A DNA stretch of 64,000 nt, taken from the NCBI GenBank assembly GCA_947044405.1, contig CAMRHE010000330.1, positions 1,240,001 through 1,304,000 on the forward strand, given 5' to 3'. The translations under genes were made by a program, and so were the position numbers. Positions 22,497 to 34,396 of the stretch are shown piece by piece (the first letter of the stretch is position 1; the number at the start of each line of letters is the position of its first letter). The notes below the pieces were generated by a model. That model was not told the DNA's origin. It searched no databases and saw only the letters and a list, made by a program, of their open reading frames with translations. This DNA comes from Leptodactylus fallax (lineage: Eukaryota > Chordata > Amphibia > Anura > Leptodactylidae).

Positions 22497-23072
22497 TTAG
22501 AGATGAGCAAAGTTTTCAAAAATTCGATTTGGCAACTTCAGCGAATTTTCCGATACAATTCTATTCAATCTGAATTAAATTGCGGTGAATCGTGTTAAAA
22601 AACAGCTATTTCCTGGCTGCAGAGACACGGGGTGGGTGGGTGGCAAAATGGCGGAACCCCTTGGATGCCGTGGTCATGTTTGATCGCGGTATCCAAGGTG
22701 TTAAAACCCCCGATTGGTTATGGAGCAGGGTGCTAGTTGTCAGTTACAGCTGTCAGTTACAGCTAACACCCTACTCCAAAACTGATCAGGGGTTTTAACA
22801 CCTTGGATGCAGCGGTCAAACATGCTGTGGGCGCTCGCGAAGGGGTTAAAGGGCTGTGACATCACAGGGCTGGCTGCTGCATGCATGGCATTGTGGGTGA
22901 TCCCACATTCCCAGAGTTCCTTGCCCCATGTCCTAACATGTGCAGCAGCCATTTTAAAAAAATGCAATTCATTACCACGAAGCGTGAGGAAATCTGGATT
23001 CGATGCGAATAGAATATTTCCTGAAATTCGGATCGAATTCCACTTCGTCAGCTCCGATTCGCTTATCTCTAA
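22497..23072. mobile_element. Short element with TTAGAGATGAGC ends and palindromic core
   Basis: Left ttagagatgagcaaagtttt and right (reverse complement) ttagagataagcgaatcgga are inverted termini; subterminal sequence is rich in attcg words on both sides. The core 22655-22830 is a palindrome (ccaaggtgttaaaacccc against ggggttttaacaccttgg) around a direct duplication of tgtcagttacagct. The termini are widely repeated in amphibian DNA as I recall; no coding function. Confidence 0.75.
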
Positions 23073-23819
23073 TAGAAATCTATGGAGAGGGAAGTGTGGA
23101 GGAGGAGACTGCTGGAAACACACACAAATAGCTGCAGCTGCTAAACTTTGCTCTACAAAATGTTTGTGCCAATGATGTTTTAAAAGTTGAAAACTCCTGG
23201 TTTGTGATTTTCTTATGCGTGAAAACTTTCATAAAAAATGTCTCCAAATAGCAAGAGTATTATAAAAAGCTAACAACCATGATACATGAAGGACATACTA
23301 AAAATTTCACAAGGACCCTTAATGTACATAAATGTTGTCAAACTACAATATTTGGGGGTCTTATCTCTAGATCCATGCTACAAAAAAGTAGGAAGCTAGG
23401 GCTTGAATAAGAAGAATACCACATAAAGGATAATAACAGTTTTTTTTTTTTTTTAATTTACATTTCACAGTGACATATCAGAAGTTTTGATCAGTGGGGT
23501 TCAAGTGCTGAAACCCCTAACAAGTCCTAAAAGGAAGGGGCTATTGCGCTTAGTTAGACATTGTTCCCTTCAGCTTCATTGGGTGTTCCGCAGAGAATTG
23601 TGTGTGCAGTTTATAGACTCATATACTTTCCAAGTATCCATACAGTGCATGCTCGGCACTCTGAGGACAGCTAAGCAAAGACAATAAAAGTTGAAGAGGC
23701 ACAAAATTTAGGACTTTTTTAAATTGTATGTCCTGCATGTCGTATTCCTCAATGTGGGCTTGGTGGGATGGGACCATTGGCCCCATTAGATTCATTTATT
23801 TTAGTTTTCTGACTATGAT
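23073..23819. other. Unassigned stretch
   Basis: No gene or repeat recognised apart from a poly-T run at 23441-23454. Confidence 0.35.
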
Positions 23820-24000
23820 GATGCTACAAATCTACGCCAACCAGGAACTGGTGTAGATTTCTGTTTAGGCACACGAACACTGGAGGATACTACTAATTTA
23901 TAATAACGTGTGGTACTCATATAGTAGGCACAGATTTTCAACGGGCAGGGATTATCAAGACTGGTGTAGAAAATGTAGATCTTGATAAATCAGCCCCAAT
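23820..24000. repeat. Repeat fragment ending gataaatcagcccc
   Basis: Wording caaatctacgccaaccagga, tggtgtagattt and cttgataaatcagccccaat resembles the fragments at 841-1042 and 58241-58570. Limits uncertain. Confidence 0.3.
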
Positions 24001-25368
24001 GTATTATTTTGTTGAATCTCCATGGTTACAGACTACAAACAAACCCTGTGTAGTCTGATCCTACAGACATTGCTTTCTCCATATGTATCCCTATGTCTTG
24101 CTAACTTACAAAATACATTTAAGGAAGGGGCAGATGAAAGGCCGTATGCAGGCTATGTCTGAAGTCTGTTACCAGACAGAGCTACATACTTAAAACTCTA
24201 GAAAAGATTATTAATCAATGCACTTTGCAAAATGTCTTCATTTTTATTTAATAAGACATTGGGAAGGTGTACTGTATGTCCTACGTAGCAGATATACAGC
24301 ACAAAACCTACAAAAAAAATCAGCAAGTTGATCAATCGGTATCAAAGCCATTATAAAGTCTTCCGTTTGCCTAATAAAAGGGGAACACATTGTGTTCTTC
24401 TCTTTAACGTTGACCTACATGCAATAAAAGCGATAGAACTTAAAATAAAATGATACAGGTAGGTAATAAAAAGTTTAAAAGTTACCTACAGCCAACAAAA
24501 TGAGATGGGAAATGCTATCAAGGAGTGAAAGCGCGGAATTTATTGTATCCATTAAAAGTATTCTTCAGCTGTATCAACACAATGAGGATTTAATGACTGA
24601 GCACAGGGTATTGTTGAGACGGAGGAGTTTTTAATTGTAGCCAGTGTATCTTACTCGCTCCGGCCAAGTTAAAGTTGTTCAGAATCTAAACACTTGGTTG
24701 AAGTTCTAAGATGGAATGATCAATCTTTTTGACTTTCCTGGTAAACATGTTACACCGGGGGGTCACAATATACTTTTATTACCTCACTGTCAGGGATTAT
24801 GCCATTACCAGAATGATGGAGTATTCTTCTGGGGATTTCTTTAATTTTATTTTTCGTACGATCACAGGAGCTCATAACCAATAAATTTAGTTCAATGTGG
24901 TGTCGCTATTAACTAATTCCGATTAAATCCTCCAGGGCTGCCCAGACGCAAACACTTCAAAGGATTTCTACAGTATATTGAAAATGATATCCACCCTGGG
25001 ACGGAGGTTTAAGCAGTGATCTGCCACTGTTTTCTTTACGATTAGAACTACAACATAGCTAAATGTCATTTAGTCGAAACACTGTGTTCCGATGGATTTG
25101 TAAAACTGGTCAACTCTTTGCCTTTAATAAAATCCCTTTATGCTGTCAAGTAAATTTTGTTATTTTTACAAAGACAAGAAGGGATTGTTTGATATTACTG
25201 TTAATGGCATGACTGGTTACTAAAATGATCATAGTCGTATTCACTCATAAGATCTCATACAATTGTCAATGGAAATTTGTAATATACTTTTTAGAATCAG
25301 TACAGTGATACATACAATGGGTAATGCTTCCATTGAGGAAAGTTAAAGGGTTCTTTTTGTGGATGAAC
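24001..25368. other. Longest repeat-poor island of the first half
   Basis: No transposon ends, microsatellites or coding frames. Composition is balanced with scattered AT-rich words. This is a candidate for conserved noncoding sequence, but nothing in the window proves it. Confidence 0.3.
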
Positions 25369-26007
25369 CAGGGTCGCTTTAACCATAGGGCCAACGGTGC
25401 ACTAGCACCAGGCTCTATGGTAGCAGGGGCTCCCTTTGGACAGCAGGACTGCCCTCCGGATGCCGATGAGTTGCAGACAGTGATGAAGTAAGGATGTGTC
25501 CTGGGAGCAGGAGGCGCGATGGAGTAACGTCACTTACATCTTGCCTGTTGCTCCTTGAAGACTTCGGGACCAGAGAGAAAAATGAACGGGAGAGCAGAAA
25601 AAGGAGCGTATTAAGACATACTATACTGCGGGGGCAACCTGGGGGGGGGGAACATAACACTGTGTGGGCCACCTGAGGGGGACATGACACTGTGGGGGCA
25701 ACCTGAGGGGGACATGACACTGTGGGGGGAAATTAGGGGAGACAGGACACTGTGGGGGCAACCATGAGAGTGGGGGGATATGTATCTGTGTGGGCAACCT
25801 GGAGGGGGACATTATGAGGGGCATTATGGGGCCACTAGGGAGGTATTATACTGTGTGAGAGCCACTAAGGGGCATTATACTATGTGGGAGCCATCAAGGA
25901 GGCATTAATATTTGTGCAGGTCAGGTATATCTAGGTTGTAGCGATGGGATGGGGGGCCACTTATGAAACCTTTGCACAGGGACCACCAATGTCTTAAAAC
26001 GGCCCTG
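25369..26007. mobile_element. hAT-type non-autonomous element, 639 bp, with internal minisatellite
   Basis: Left end CAGGGTCGCTTTAA and right end, reverse complement, CAGGGCCGTTTTAA match at 12 of 14 positions. They are flanked by a perfect 8-bp direct duplication GGATGAAC at 25361-25368 and 26008-26015. An 8-bp duplication with CAGGG-type ends is the signature of hAT transposition. The right half is a tandem array (see the next entry). No transposase frame exists. The minus-strand frames rich in P, V and C at 25415-25824 are translations of the array. Confidence 0.85.
25629..25920 (-). repeat. 31-bp minisatellite inside the hAT element
   Basis: Units of about 31 bp, gacatgacactgtgggggca plus acctgagggg, pass into ggggcattatactgtgtgag units. 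The latter is the reverse complement of the cacacagtataatgcccc unit of the arrays at 18.3 and 34.0 kb, so the three arrays are one family on different strands. Confidence 0.85.
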
Positions 26008-26029
26008 GGATGAACCATGAGTTTTTGGG

Positions 26030-26302
26030 CAGGTTCTGACCCTGGGTCACAGGATTGGAATCATTACCCAGCCCCTGAGTTGCTCCCATGTTCGCTGTAA
26101 GTTATAATTAATTACAATAGTAAGACTATCCCCCTTAATACAGATAACTACCTGTGAACAAGGAAAAAAGGGGAATAGCCAGAGCGGTTTTGGGGTTGGG
26201 TGCTGATTCTGGGGTTGGAACCAGCCCAGAAACTCATAGTTCATCTGCAAAGCAACCCAGGAGAAATAACAATAGAAACCCTTCCTGGAGAACCCCTTTA
26301 AG
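26030..26302. mobile_element. Partial TTAA-type element, right end
   Basis: Ends ctggagaacccctttaa, with an interior of cagcccctgagttgctccca, agataactacctgtgaacaa and ggaaccagcccagaaactca. The same interior words (gcccctgagttgttctgcct, taactaccggtgaacatggg) occur at 53632-53945, so these are two members of one family. Left end not resolved. Confidence 0.6.
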
Positions 26303-26889
26303 TTTAGTACCTTAACCAAATGCTTTGTCTCTGTTCATGTAATTAAAATCACAAAAATGTACTCTGTATTTTTATAATGTTAGAACCAATGAAAAAGGAC
26401 CCAGTACATGCAAAATACACATCTTGTGTTACAATAAATTAACCCGCTATACTGTATGCAATACACAACACTACCATAGATAACATAGAAATGTCATCTT
26501 TACGATATATTACAATTAAAACACATAAATATGTCACAAAAAACCCAAAGGACAAAAAGACCTGCTAATATCATAGTAATTCCTACACATGCATAAATAA
26601 CCTTACATAGCGCCACTGCCAAATACATACAGCAATCAATATACATGTCCGCTACAAGCAGTATAGTGCACCAACTACAGTGAGTGAGGCACAGGGGAAT
26701 AAAGCATAATACCGACCTAGAGGGCAGAAAAATCTTTAAAATTCTGCAAAATATGCAAAAATGTTTACATTTTAATTGTCTACAAATTTAGCAGCGTGGA
26801 TAGTCTTAATTTAACATGATGTCAACTATGGAAAACATTGATTCTGTATAGGTTGAATTGAGTCAATTTGCTTACTTTACTCAGTTTTG
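26303..26889. other. Unassigned AT-rich stretch
   Basis: No gene or repeat ends recognised. Confidence 0.35.
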
Positions 26890-27120
26890 TAGACAGTTCA
26901 TTGAGCTTTCCAGGTTTTTTTGATGGCCTATTTGGATAGGCCATCAAGATCTGATTATTGGGGGTCCAACACCCAGCCCCTATATTTATCAGCTGCTCGG
27001 GGCAGCTGCTAGGCCTGGAAATATACATACAGTATATGGAGCCAGAAGCAGAGGACTCTGCACATTGTATAGTGGCCTATGACTTGACAGCAGCCCATCT
27101 CCCCTTGAAGAGAATGGGGT
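26890..27120. mobile_element. Fragment of a TTAA-type element
   Basis: Words ttttgatggcctatttggat, gatctgattattgggggtcc and gcccatctccccttgaagag belong to the family also present at 30036-30735 and 35150-35505. Terminal ends are missing. Confidence 0.5.
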
Positions 27121-28084
27121 CTGAGCTACAGTAAGTGGATTTGCACGTCTCTTTACATAGTGATTATTATAATGGTCACCTTTATCAATAATGTCACAAT
27201 TACAGAAATGGCTGCAACTCGATGAATTAAAATTTAAGGCCATCGATGTCCTTCAAGGTCAGGGAATAGTACATGTGGGCTTATCGGATTACACTTTATG
27301 GTACAGTAATCTTCTCAATCATGTGGTCTCCTAAGACCTATACAGTAGTCTTACAGCAGCTCCTGCTTTACAATGAAGCAGAGACTCCAATTAATGAGTC
27401 TATAGGTCTACATGTTACACACATCATTACACAGCAAACCATTAACTGTGGCCAAGCAAGCAAGGCAGGGGTTATAAACATCTTTACTGTTCCTCTATGT
27501 CATTGGAAATTACTTCAAGTGTCACCATCAGAAGTGCATAGTGAGAGAGTATTATCAATGGTGTGATCCTTGGGTTACAGAGAGACTGAAGATAAGAATA
27601 TACAGTACAGCATATAGATCGGAAACTCTTTGTAGATCCTCATCATGTTACCTGGATTGGTGTAATTATTACTATGGTACTAGATTTCCAGGTAGAAGGA
27701 GTTCAAGTAGAGGGATAGGGGCCCGGGAAATCTTACTGTAATCGATAGAAGACTCACATTCATCTAAGCTCGGCTGACCTAATAGAGCAGGTTTTCATCA
27801 ATTCTATGAACTGGATGTGAAGCGACATCAATCTCTTTTGCTCAGCATCAAATGTGAGTACCTCAAATAGCAAGGAACATATAGAACAGGGAACAAACTG
27901 GCATGACTGAATGTTACATGTCGGGAAATATTGAGACACAAAGCACTAATAAAACCTCACAAAGCATGAAACAATTGGATTTTTTTTTTTTTTAACTTTT
28001 TTTCTATTTGTTTCTTATATTATTTACATTCATTATTATTTTTTGTTTTATTTTTTTCAATGAATTTTGCACATAAAATTCACC
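27121..28084. other. Unassigned stretch
   Basis: No supported gene. The frame at 27273-27566 has no recognised domain. A T-rich run lies at 27979-28050. Confidence 0.35.
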
Positions 28085-28238
28085 TTAAGGCTGATGCCAC
28101 ACATTGCAGAAAAGTTGATTTTTTTTGTCATAGATTTTGCTTTCTTTATATTACCCATTCGTTTTGAAGTCACTCTTGGCTTTGGCTAAAAACGCACCAA
28201 AAAACGTAGTTTTTCAACAACGTGTGGCCTGTGCCTAA
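28085..28238. mobile_element. Third copy of the GGCTGAGGCCCC element, diverged
   Basis: Left ttaaggctgatgccacacat, inner ctcttggctttggctaaaaa, right caacaacgtgtggcctgtgc. The ends match those at 15.3 kb with transitions at CpG positions, consistent with an older, methylation-decayed copy. Confidence 0.65.
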
Positions 28239-28678
28239 ATCCCATGCATTTGAATGGACTTCCGTAACACTGTCCAGATGCATAGAAAAATTTCCCCATA
28301 AATTTCCGACAGTGCGGTGGAATAAAATCCACCAGAAATAATTTTGATTGGAAAATGTAAGGATTAGTCCCACTGAATGACAATGGGTCCACTCTTTATT
28401 TGGATTTGAACAAACTGCAAATCTGCAGCAGAAATCCTAAGGTCAAACTTGGATTTCTGCCATGGAAAATACATGTTGTATTAAAACTTGTATGAATCTT
28501 ACTTGATACTAGTCATACAGAGTACAAGGGCATAGACAGCTCGTGAGAGCTGGCAGGGCATGTGCCTTGGTGCTAAGTGCCAGGGAAGCACCACCAATTC
28601 TCTCTGCTTTGGATAGGTATTTGGAGACACCTAACTAAATACTTGCAACAAATGAAGGAAAGTTCTGAATGTGAATTG
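28239..28678. other. Likely repeat-derived stretch, unassigned
   Basis: Words such as gaatggacttccgtaaca and aatctgcagcagaaatcc have the look of short-element interiors, but no boundaries were found. Confidence 0.3.
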
Positions 28679-28925
28679 TAAGGCTATGGTCACACCAGCG
28701 TTGTGTGACCGTTCAGGGATTCCGTCCACCATTCCGCTTGAAAAATGCAAACAGGACTTTTCTCTCTGCATTTTTCAGGAGGAAACCCGGCGGACCCATT
28801 ACAGTCTATGGGGTCTGTGGGTTTCCGCAGGTAACCACTTTTTAAGCGGATTGGGTTTCCATTTTTCGGGTCCCAAAGCTGTCCCGAAGAACAAAAACCC
28901 CAACGCTAGTGTGAACCTAGCATAA
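28679..28925. mobile_element. Short element with ends CACCAGCGTT / AACGCTAGTGTG
   Basis: Left taaggctatggtcacaccag and right (reverse complement) ttatgctaggttcacactag are inverted. Inner words gggattccgtccacc and tttttcgggtccc pair loosely. Same family as 8151-8410. The 84-residue frame inside is not a gene. Confidence 0.7.
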
Positions 28926-29049
28926 GATAGTTTGTAGGAATTCTTAACTTCTCAAATACCCATTTGTACTGCTGACATAGGGAGAGATCCGTTAAAGGGT
29001 ACCCTCTCATGTACTGTACTCTCATATCAAAAGTGAATCCCAATATACT

Positions 29050-29430
29050 GCCCAATTCTGCCCAAATGTGGGTACATTTGTACCCAGAGTAAGAGGCATG
29101 GAGTCAGAATCAGGGCTGGTTTTGGGTGGAGGTAGAGTTGGATTTGGAAAAAAAAATTACCCACGCCAATTCCGGCTTCAAATAAAATGATAAATTATTT
29201 TTAATTATATTATACTAACTATTGATATTGTAGAATTAATGACATGCAGAGTTTATTACATATTTACTTTCATAGGAACTCAATTATTGACTTTTTTTTT
29301 CCCCTAAATTTACTGCTTCTATCTTGCCACGTCTATGATGGAGTCAGAGTCGAAGTTGTGCTGTGGGAAAAATAGAGGAGTCGGAGTCAGAGTCGGTGTC
29401 GGTGCTCTACTGGCTCCACAACCCTGAACA
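29050..29430. mobile_element. Short element rich in GAGTCGGAGTC words
   Basis: Left part ggagtcagaatcagggctgg; right part gaggagtcggagtcagagtc and ctccacaaccctga. GGAGTC hexamers at the right are imperfectly repeated. I recognise this wording as a dispersed vertebrate (fish and frog) DNA repeat. Ends are approximate. Confidence 0.5.
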
Positions 29431-30035
29431 CCAATGTCAAAGTGTGTGCATTAAAAAACAAAACAATATTCTGGCCAATGTAGCCTTTTGTATGTTCCAC
29501 ATCAGATATAACAACCACATGAGTGATTATATTTGTCTCGAAGATTTAGAGTACATGATAGAAAAAGACCCCATATTGTGAAGGTTTTGTATGGTAGGAC
29601 GGTTATTTTCTTTCTAATAAACATCAGAATTGAAATGCCTAGGATGACAAAAATAATAGACATTATTCACTGTTTTCGTGGTATATATTTGTTGTCAATT
29701 AAGTGTTAATGAAGCGTCACACTGTATTCTGCCTCAGCCGCTATAAAATATTTTATGGAGTTAGCTATTTGTACTATATTAGTGTGTATATAACTTGCTG
29801 TGAGCCAGTGTCACAGTAAAACATGTCAATTTTTTTCATTGTGACCATGTTATACCAAACATACTATTAGACCAGTACAATACAATGTTAGAGGGATACT
29901 CCATCATTATATCTGAAGCTGTCAAAGTCCTTGCAGGTTTCTGAATAATAAACTATTAGAATGTGCCTGAGCCAGTGAATGTACTGGATGGCAAATCAAA
30001 ATCTCCTTAGTCTTGTGTCACCTCATCTTGTCACT
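29431..30035. other. Unassigned stretch
   Basis: No gene or repeat boundary recognised. Confidence 0.35.
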
Positions 30036-30735
30036 TAAAGGGAGCTAAAAATAGTTATGATCTATCCTAAGGATAGGTCATCAGAATCAGATCAGTGGGT
30101 GCCCGACACCCCGACCCCACCCCGATTTACATACTGATGACTTATCCTTAGAATAGGACATCAATATGTCATCGGTGAGATCTGATGCCCAGGATTCAGA
30201 TCAGCTGTATGAAGAAGAGTCCATGGTGCTAGTGAATGCTGTAGCCTCTTCACTGTGCCAATGATTTACCATTCATTGGTCACATGGTACAGCAGCAGCT
30301 CAGTCCAATTCAAGAGAATGCCCCCTTCTCTTGAACTGGACTGAGCTGCTGCTATACCATGTAACCAATTTATTTATTTATTATGCTTACTTATATAGCA
30401 CCATCATATTCTGCAGCACTTTACAGACATTGACAGTCACTGTCCCATATAGGGATCACAATCTACATTCCCTATCAGTATGTCTTTGGAGTGTGGGAGA
30501 AAACCCATGCAAACATGGGGAGAAGATACAAACTCCTTGCAGGTGTTGTCCTTGGCAGGATTTGAACCCAGGACTCCAGCGCTGCAAGGCTGCAGTGCTA
30601 ACCACTGAGCCACCGTGCTGCCCGTGAATGTAAGCTGCAATACCAAACACAGCCCCTATAAGTCATAGTGCTTACCCAAATGCAATGGCCTCTTCAACAA
30701 TATAGGATAGGTCACCAATATGTAAGTTCTGGAAA
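30036..30735. mobile_element. TTAA-type element interrupted by a SINE
   Basis: Starts ttaaagggagctaaaaatag at 30036 and its inner wording gatctatcctaaggatagg recurs in inverse (ataggataggtcaccaatat) near 30703-30722. The middle holds a palindrome at 30276-30370 (catggtacagcagcagctca against tgagctgctgctataccatg). The SINE at 30361-30623 lies at the edge of that palindrome. Related elements: 26890-27120 and 35150-35505. Confidence 0.65.
30361..30623 (-). mobile_element. tRNA-headed SINE (V-SINE-like), minus strand
   Basis: Read on the minus strand it starts gggcagcacggtggctcagt, containing an A-box-like tggctcagtggttagc (30597-30612). A B-box-like gggttcaaatcc follows (30558-30569). Then come ttctccccatgtttgcatgg and a tail gctatataagtaagcataat, followed by taaataaa. 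A polymerase III promoter head plus an L2-like tail is the plan of V-SINE-type elements mobilised by LINEs. I saw no clear target duplication. Overlapping minus-strand frames at 30437-30650 are SINE translations, not genes. Confidence 0.8.
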
Positions 30736-31173
30736 ACCCCATTTGGGTTGTAGGTTCGGCCACTCAGACCCCCACTGATCAGGAGATAGAGATACTTCTG
30801 CCCCCCTTTCTGAATATAGCATTGACCGGGCAGTGTGAGCACCTCTTCATTCATTTCAAAGGGAGCGCCGATGGTAGCCAAAGTACAACGTTCAGGTCTT
30901 CGTCCATTTTAGTACCCCATGTTCACCATCAGAACCCTGGGAAGTATCTGTTATCCAAAGGTTTAGTTTATTTATTTATCAGTCTGAACCCTATGAACCC
31001 TCGATAATGTTAGGTGGGAAACATGTTGAGACTTGTGACTTAGGTAGATAGTCCACAGTAGCTGGGGTTGCTGGCCGTTGTTATACCCGCTTCCCAACAT
31101 CATCTGTATAATTAAAAAAGTGGTTAATAACCTTGCGCCTCTAGTTAGTGCATAAACCGCCAGAGTGGTTGCT

Positions 31174-31214
<41 letters not shown>

Positions 31215-31760
31215 CTCCAACTTATAGTTTACTACACAACATTTGATAGCTCGACCTCTATGGACTATAATGTAGTAATTGCTACCTTTTATTCTATCGA
31301 TCACTCCATGATTCTATGGCTATTGCCCACAATAACGCTACTATGTATTTTTCTCCCGCACTGGGACTACACTATATTAGTTAGCTTCTAGTCCCACAAT
31401 AACTCATCATCTTGGAGGGGGTGCGTGGGTCAGTGTTGGGGTAGAGTGGTCATTGACGTGACTTTCATCTTATTAATTTGGCACACATTACGGTTTTTAA
31501 TTGATATCAAATAACAGTTATATTTTATTATTTTTCCCTACGGTCACTTATACAGCGCTCAAGTTAAGTATCAATTTAAACTTTGCTATGTCTGTACATG
31601 TGTATGTGTCTAATCTATGTCTGGTATAGCTTGCACTTATATGGTTGACCCTTGCTATCAACACCCTGTAACCCTGATATTTCTCTTTCCATAATAAAGG
31701 ATTTGCATATGAATTATTAGGGATTTTAACATCATAAAAGAACAGTTTAACCAGATGTTC
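30736..31760. other. Unassigned stretch with a TA microsatellite
   Basis: Contains (TA)n at 31176-31210. Around 31005-31050 the word gggaaacatgttgagacttg recalls the cgtttcg foldbacks but no partner arm is present. No gene. Confidence 0.4.
31176..31210. repeat. (TA)n microsatellite
   Basis: About 17 uninterrupted TA dinucleotides. The nearby open frames with runs of Y and I are translations of it. Confidence 0.95.
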
Positions 31761-32640
31761 GATAGTATTTGCCAGTCTTCTATTCATCACAATCCGCAGT
31801 GTAAATTCCACTCAGTGGCTATTAATGGGCTGCAGTGACAATACCGCAAGTGTGAGGTTTCCACCGTAGACATTGATGCAAGGCCAATACAGGGACACTT
31901 ATTGTAATTTTTATTTTTTCGCACTAATTAGCCTACGGAGTGAAGTGCTCGGATACTTCAAGCTGATTCTGAAATCAATATAACAACAGTTGCTCAAAGT
32001 TAACCTGCCAAGAGCTTTCTAATGACTCTCTGCGGCAGATAATAGAAAGAATTTCCAGCGCTTGTTAGATGGGGTAAGGTTTTATTCTTGTAGGATTTAC
32101 TGAAATGCAATTTTCTATTTACACTCGTGGAATCGGCAACTGGCATTACAACAGTCGTAGAATATATAAGTCATTAACATTTTTGCATATTAGGAATGTA
32201 ACATTAGATACTATATTTTTTATACAGTTTCAACCACATAGCACTTGTCATTTTTGTTCTTGCATACTCTGCTACATGTCATTCGTGTCAGATTGTCATC
32301 TAACACTTAGAGAAAGCATGCGTTTTCTGCATTATGACACTTTAAGAAAATATATTATTATATCTACAGTCATTTGTGCTTTTGAGACAAGAAAATATCA
32401 GCTACTGTTCTAAATATATCTACTATTAGGAGGCATTAGAATAAATGGAAGTGCTTAGGGACATTTTTTCTCTTAAGAGCACACCATATAGTTCGGCACA
32501 CCGTATGGTTTGGTATCGTACCGCAAGTCAAAATTTTAAAGGTTTTTTGTCACTAAAATTATTTAAAAATTTTTTATTCTCTATCCATAGGATGGAAAAT
32601 TACTGTTTGGTCTGGTTTGACCAATGAGTCTCCCACCTAT
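31761..32640. other. Unassigned, repeat-poor
   Basis: The frame at 32105-32413 (102 residues) has no recognised domain. No repeat ends seen. Could include noncoding conserved sequence, without proof. Confidence 0.3.
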
Positions 32641-32930
32641 CCTGATAAAGAGGGTTCTTTATCCCCATTGTGAATGCATCTCTGGTGAAGGCTGCCTCAC
32701 CCCTGCTGGTCACAGAGGTGCCCCCTCTTCCTTTCACTTCAATGGGAGCACCACAGAGACTCGAAGTACAACAATCGACTATCTTCTATGTCACTGAAGT
32801 GAATGGGAACAGAAGTATGGCCACCTTCTCCGTGGTTACATTCACAATGGGGGGTAAACACCCCCAATCTCAGTATCAGCCATTTATCCTCTATCCTAGA
32901 GGATAAATATTTTTCATGGGAGTGGGGAAT
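32641..32930. mobile_element. Fragment of a short element, inverted body
   Basis: Words cacttcaatgggagcacc and actgaagtgaatgggaac, with gccatttatcctctatccta-gaggataaat near the right, have the look of TTAA-type element interiors. Termini not found; the 78-residue frame inside is not a gene. Confidence 0.45.
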
Positions 32931-33678
32931 TCATCAAGCCCTGTATTGCAGAGTACTGGCATAAAAAATGTTGCTTTACGCAAAATTTTGTGACTTTTCA
33001 ATTTTTTGCTGATTTGTTCCATTTTGGTCTGGGGGAGCTTGGCCAAGGGAAAGAGCCTCAACTCCTGCAGCAAGAATTTAGTTTTATTTGTTGGTGCATT
33101 TTTATGTATAGTGTTCCTTTAAATAATTGTAGTGTTGACATAATAGACGCTTTCCAGGCATCACTGATATAATGTATTATGTCCAGGGCAGGGCCTAGAA
33201 AGAGTGGTACATGCCAGTGGCACTCCAAAGAACACCTAAGAGAGAACCCCTGTCATTTGCCAATCACTTGCCCTGACTGTTCCTTTAACTTGACTCCTTT
33301 AAGAGGAATACTTATACCCATATACCTAACCCGCCCCATATACCCAACATAACAGGCTTCCTAGCAACCTCTTTTGATTCGACTTTCAAGTTTTCCTTTT
33401 CGTGGAAGAGGTGAGAATTGAAAGTACAGATTTCATCAACTTCTATGAAACCCTACGAACTAGGGACAAACGTGTCCCAAGATGGGAGTCACTTACTTTT
33501 GTCCTCTCTTCTAGTCACCAGAGCATAGTGCTGTAGATAAAGGGATCATTCCTCTGAAAGATTTGTCAATAAGTGCTGTACAATGCAGCATATATCCTAA
33601 GGACATGCGTGCAGACCATCTGCTAACATCCCAGCAGCAACAGCTGACACAATCATAAAAATTCTACATTAAATTAGT
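32931..33678. other. Unassigned stretch
   Basis: No gene or definite repeat. Confidence 0.35.
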
Positions 33679-33900
33679 TAAAGGGGTTTTCCAAGTTCCT
33701 TTTAAAAATTTCGCCACAGGAAAGCAATGTTCCACACCAGTCTTTGTTCATTTGTCTGCAGCAGTTCTTCAAAAAATTGTCCAGACCTAGCAGTATTAAA
33801 TAAATAAAAGAACCTATGCCGACTTATTACACTTCCCACCACTTTGGCACCTCCACCCCGTTACTCCCACAATTTTGTGTTTATCTTGCTGCAGCAATGA
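33679..33900. mobile_element. Partial TTAA-type element, left end
   Basis: Starts ttaaaggggttttccaagtt at 33679; no right end. It stops before the array-bearing element that follows. Confidence 0.45.
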
Positions 33901-33913
33901 CATCATCACCTAT

Positions 33914-34396
33914 CCAAGGGCAGACTTGAGATTTAGAGGGCCCCAAGCAAAATGATGTTCCTCCTATTATCTGAACTGCCCCATTTGTAGGTCAAAAAAA
34001 TCTGGACCTAATGGTTCAGGATATTACCATCGCCACACAGTATAATGCTCCCCTTGCTGGCCCCCACACTGTATAACGTCCCCAGTTCTGGTCCCCATAC
34101 AGTATACTTGCCCCTTTACTGGTCTCCACACACTATAATGTCCCCATTACTGTTCCCCATACAGTATAATGCTTCCTTTACTGGCCTTCAGGCCTCCACA
34201 CAATATAATGTTCCCATTACTGACCCCACACAGTATAATGCTCCCTTTACTGGATCCCACACAATATAATGTCCCCAGTACTAGCTCTTTCACAGTGTAA
34301 TGCTCCTTTAATTGGCCTCCACACAGTATATTGTTCCCTTTAATGGCCTCCATGTAGTATATTGGCCCATTTACTGACCTCCACACAGTATATTAA
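33914..34396. repeat. 31-bp minisatellite and presumed hAT-type carrier end
   Basis: Left caagggcagacttgagattt resembles the inner-oriented right end of the hAT element at 25369-26007 (cagggccgttttaagacatt). From 34031 units of about 31 bp of the type cacacagtataatgctccct plus ttactgg continue to 34396, more diverged than at 18.3 kb. No right terminus or target duplication found, so the carrier is truncated. Confidence 0.75.

Noticed and set aside
25415..25824. Minus-strand frames rich in P, Q, C and V resembling a repetitive structural protein
   Set aside because: Translation of the tandem array inside the hAT element.
30558..30612. Possible tRNA gene from A- and B-box words
   Set aside because: The boxes belong to the SINE head; the sequence cannot fold into a full cloverleaf and continues into the SINE body.
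30437..30650. Minus-strand frames reading GSTVAQWLALQPCSAGVLGS
   Set aside because: A familiar artefact of tRNA-headed SINEs, here within the SINE at 30361-30623.
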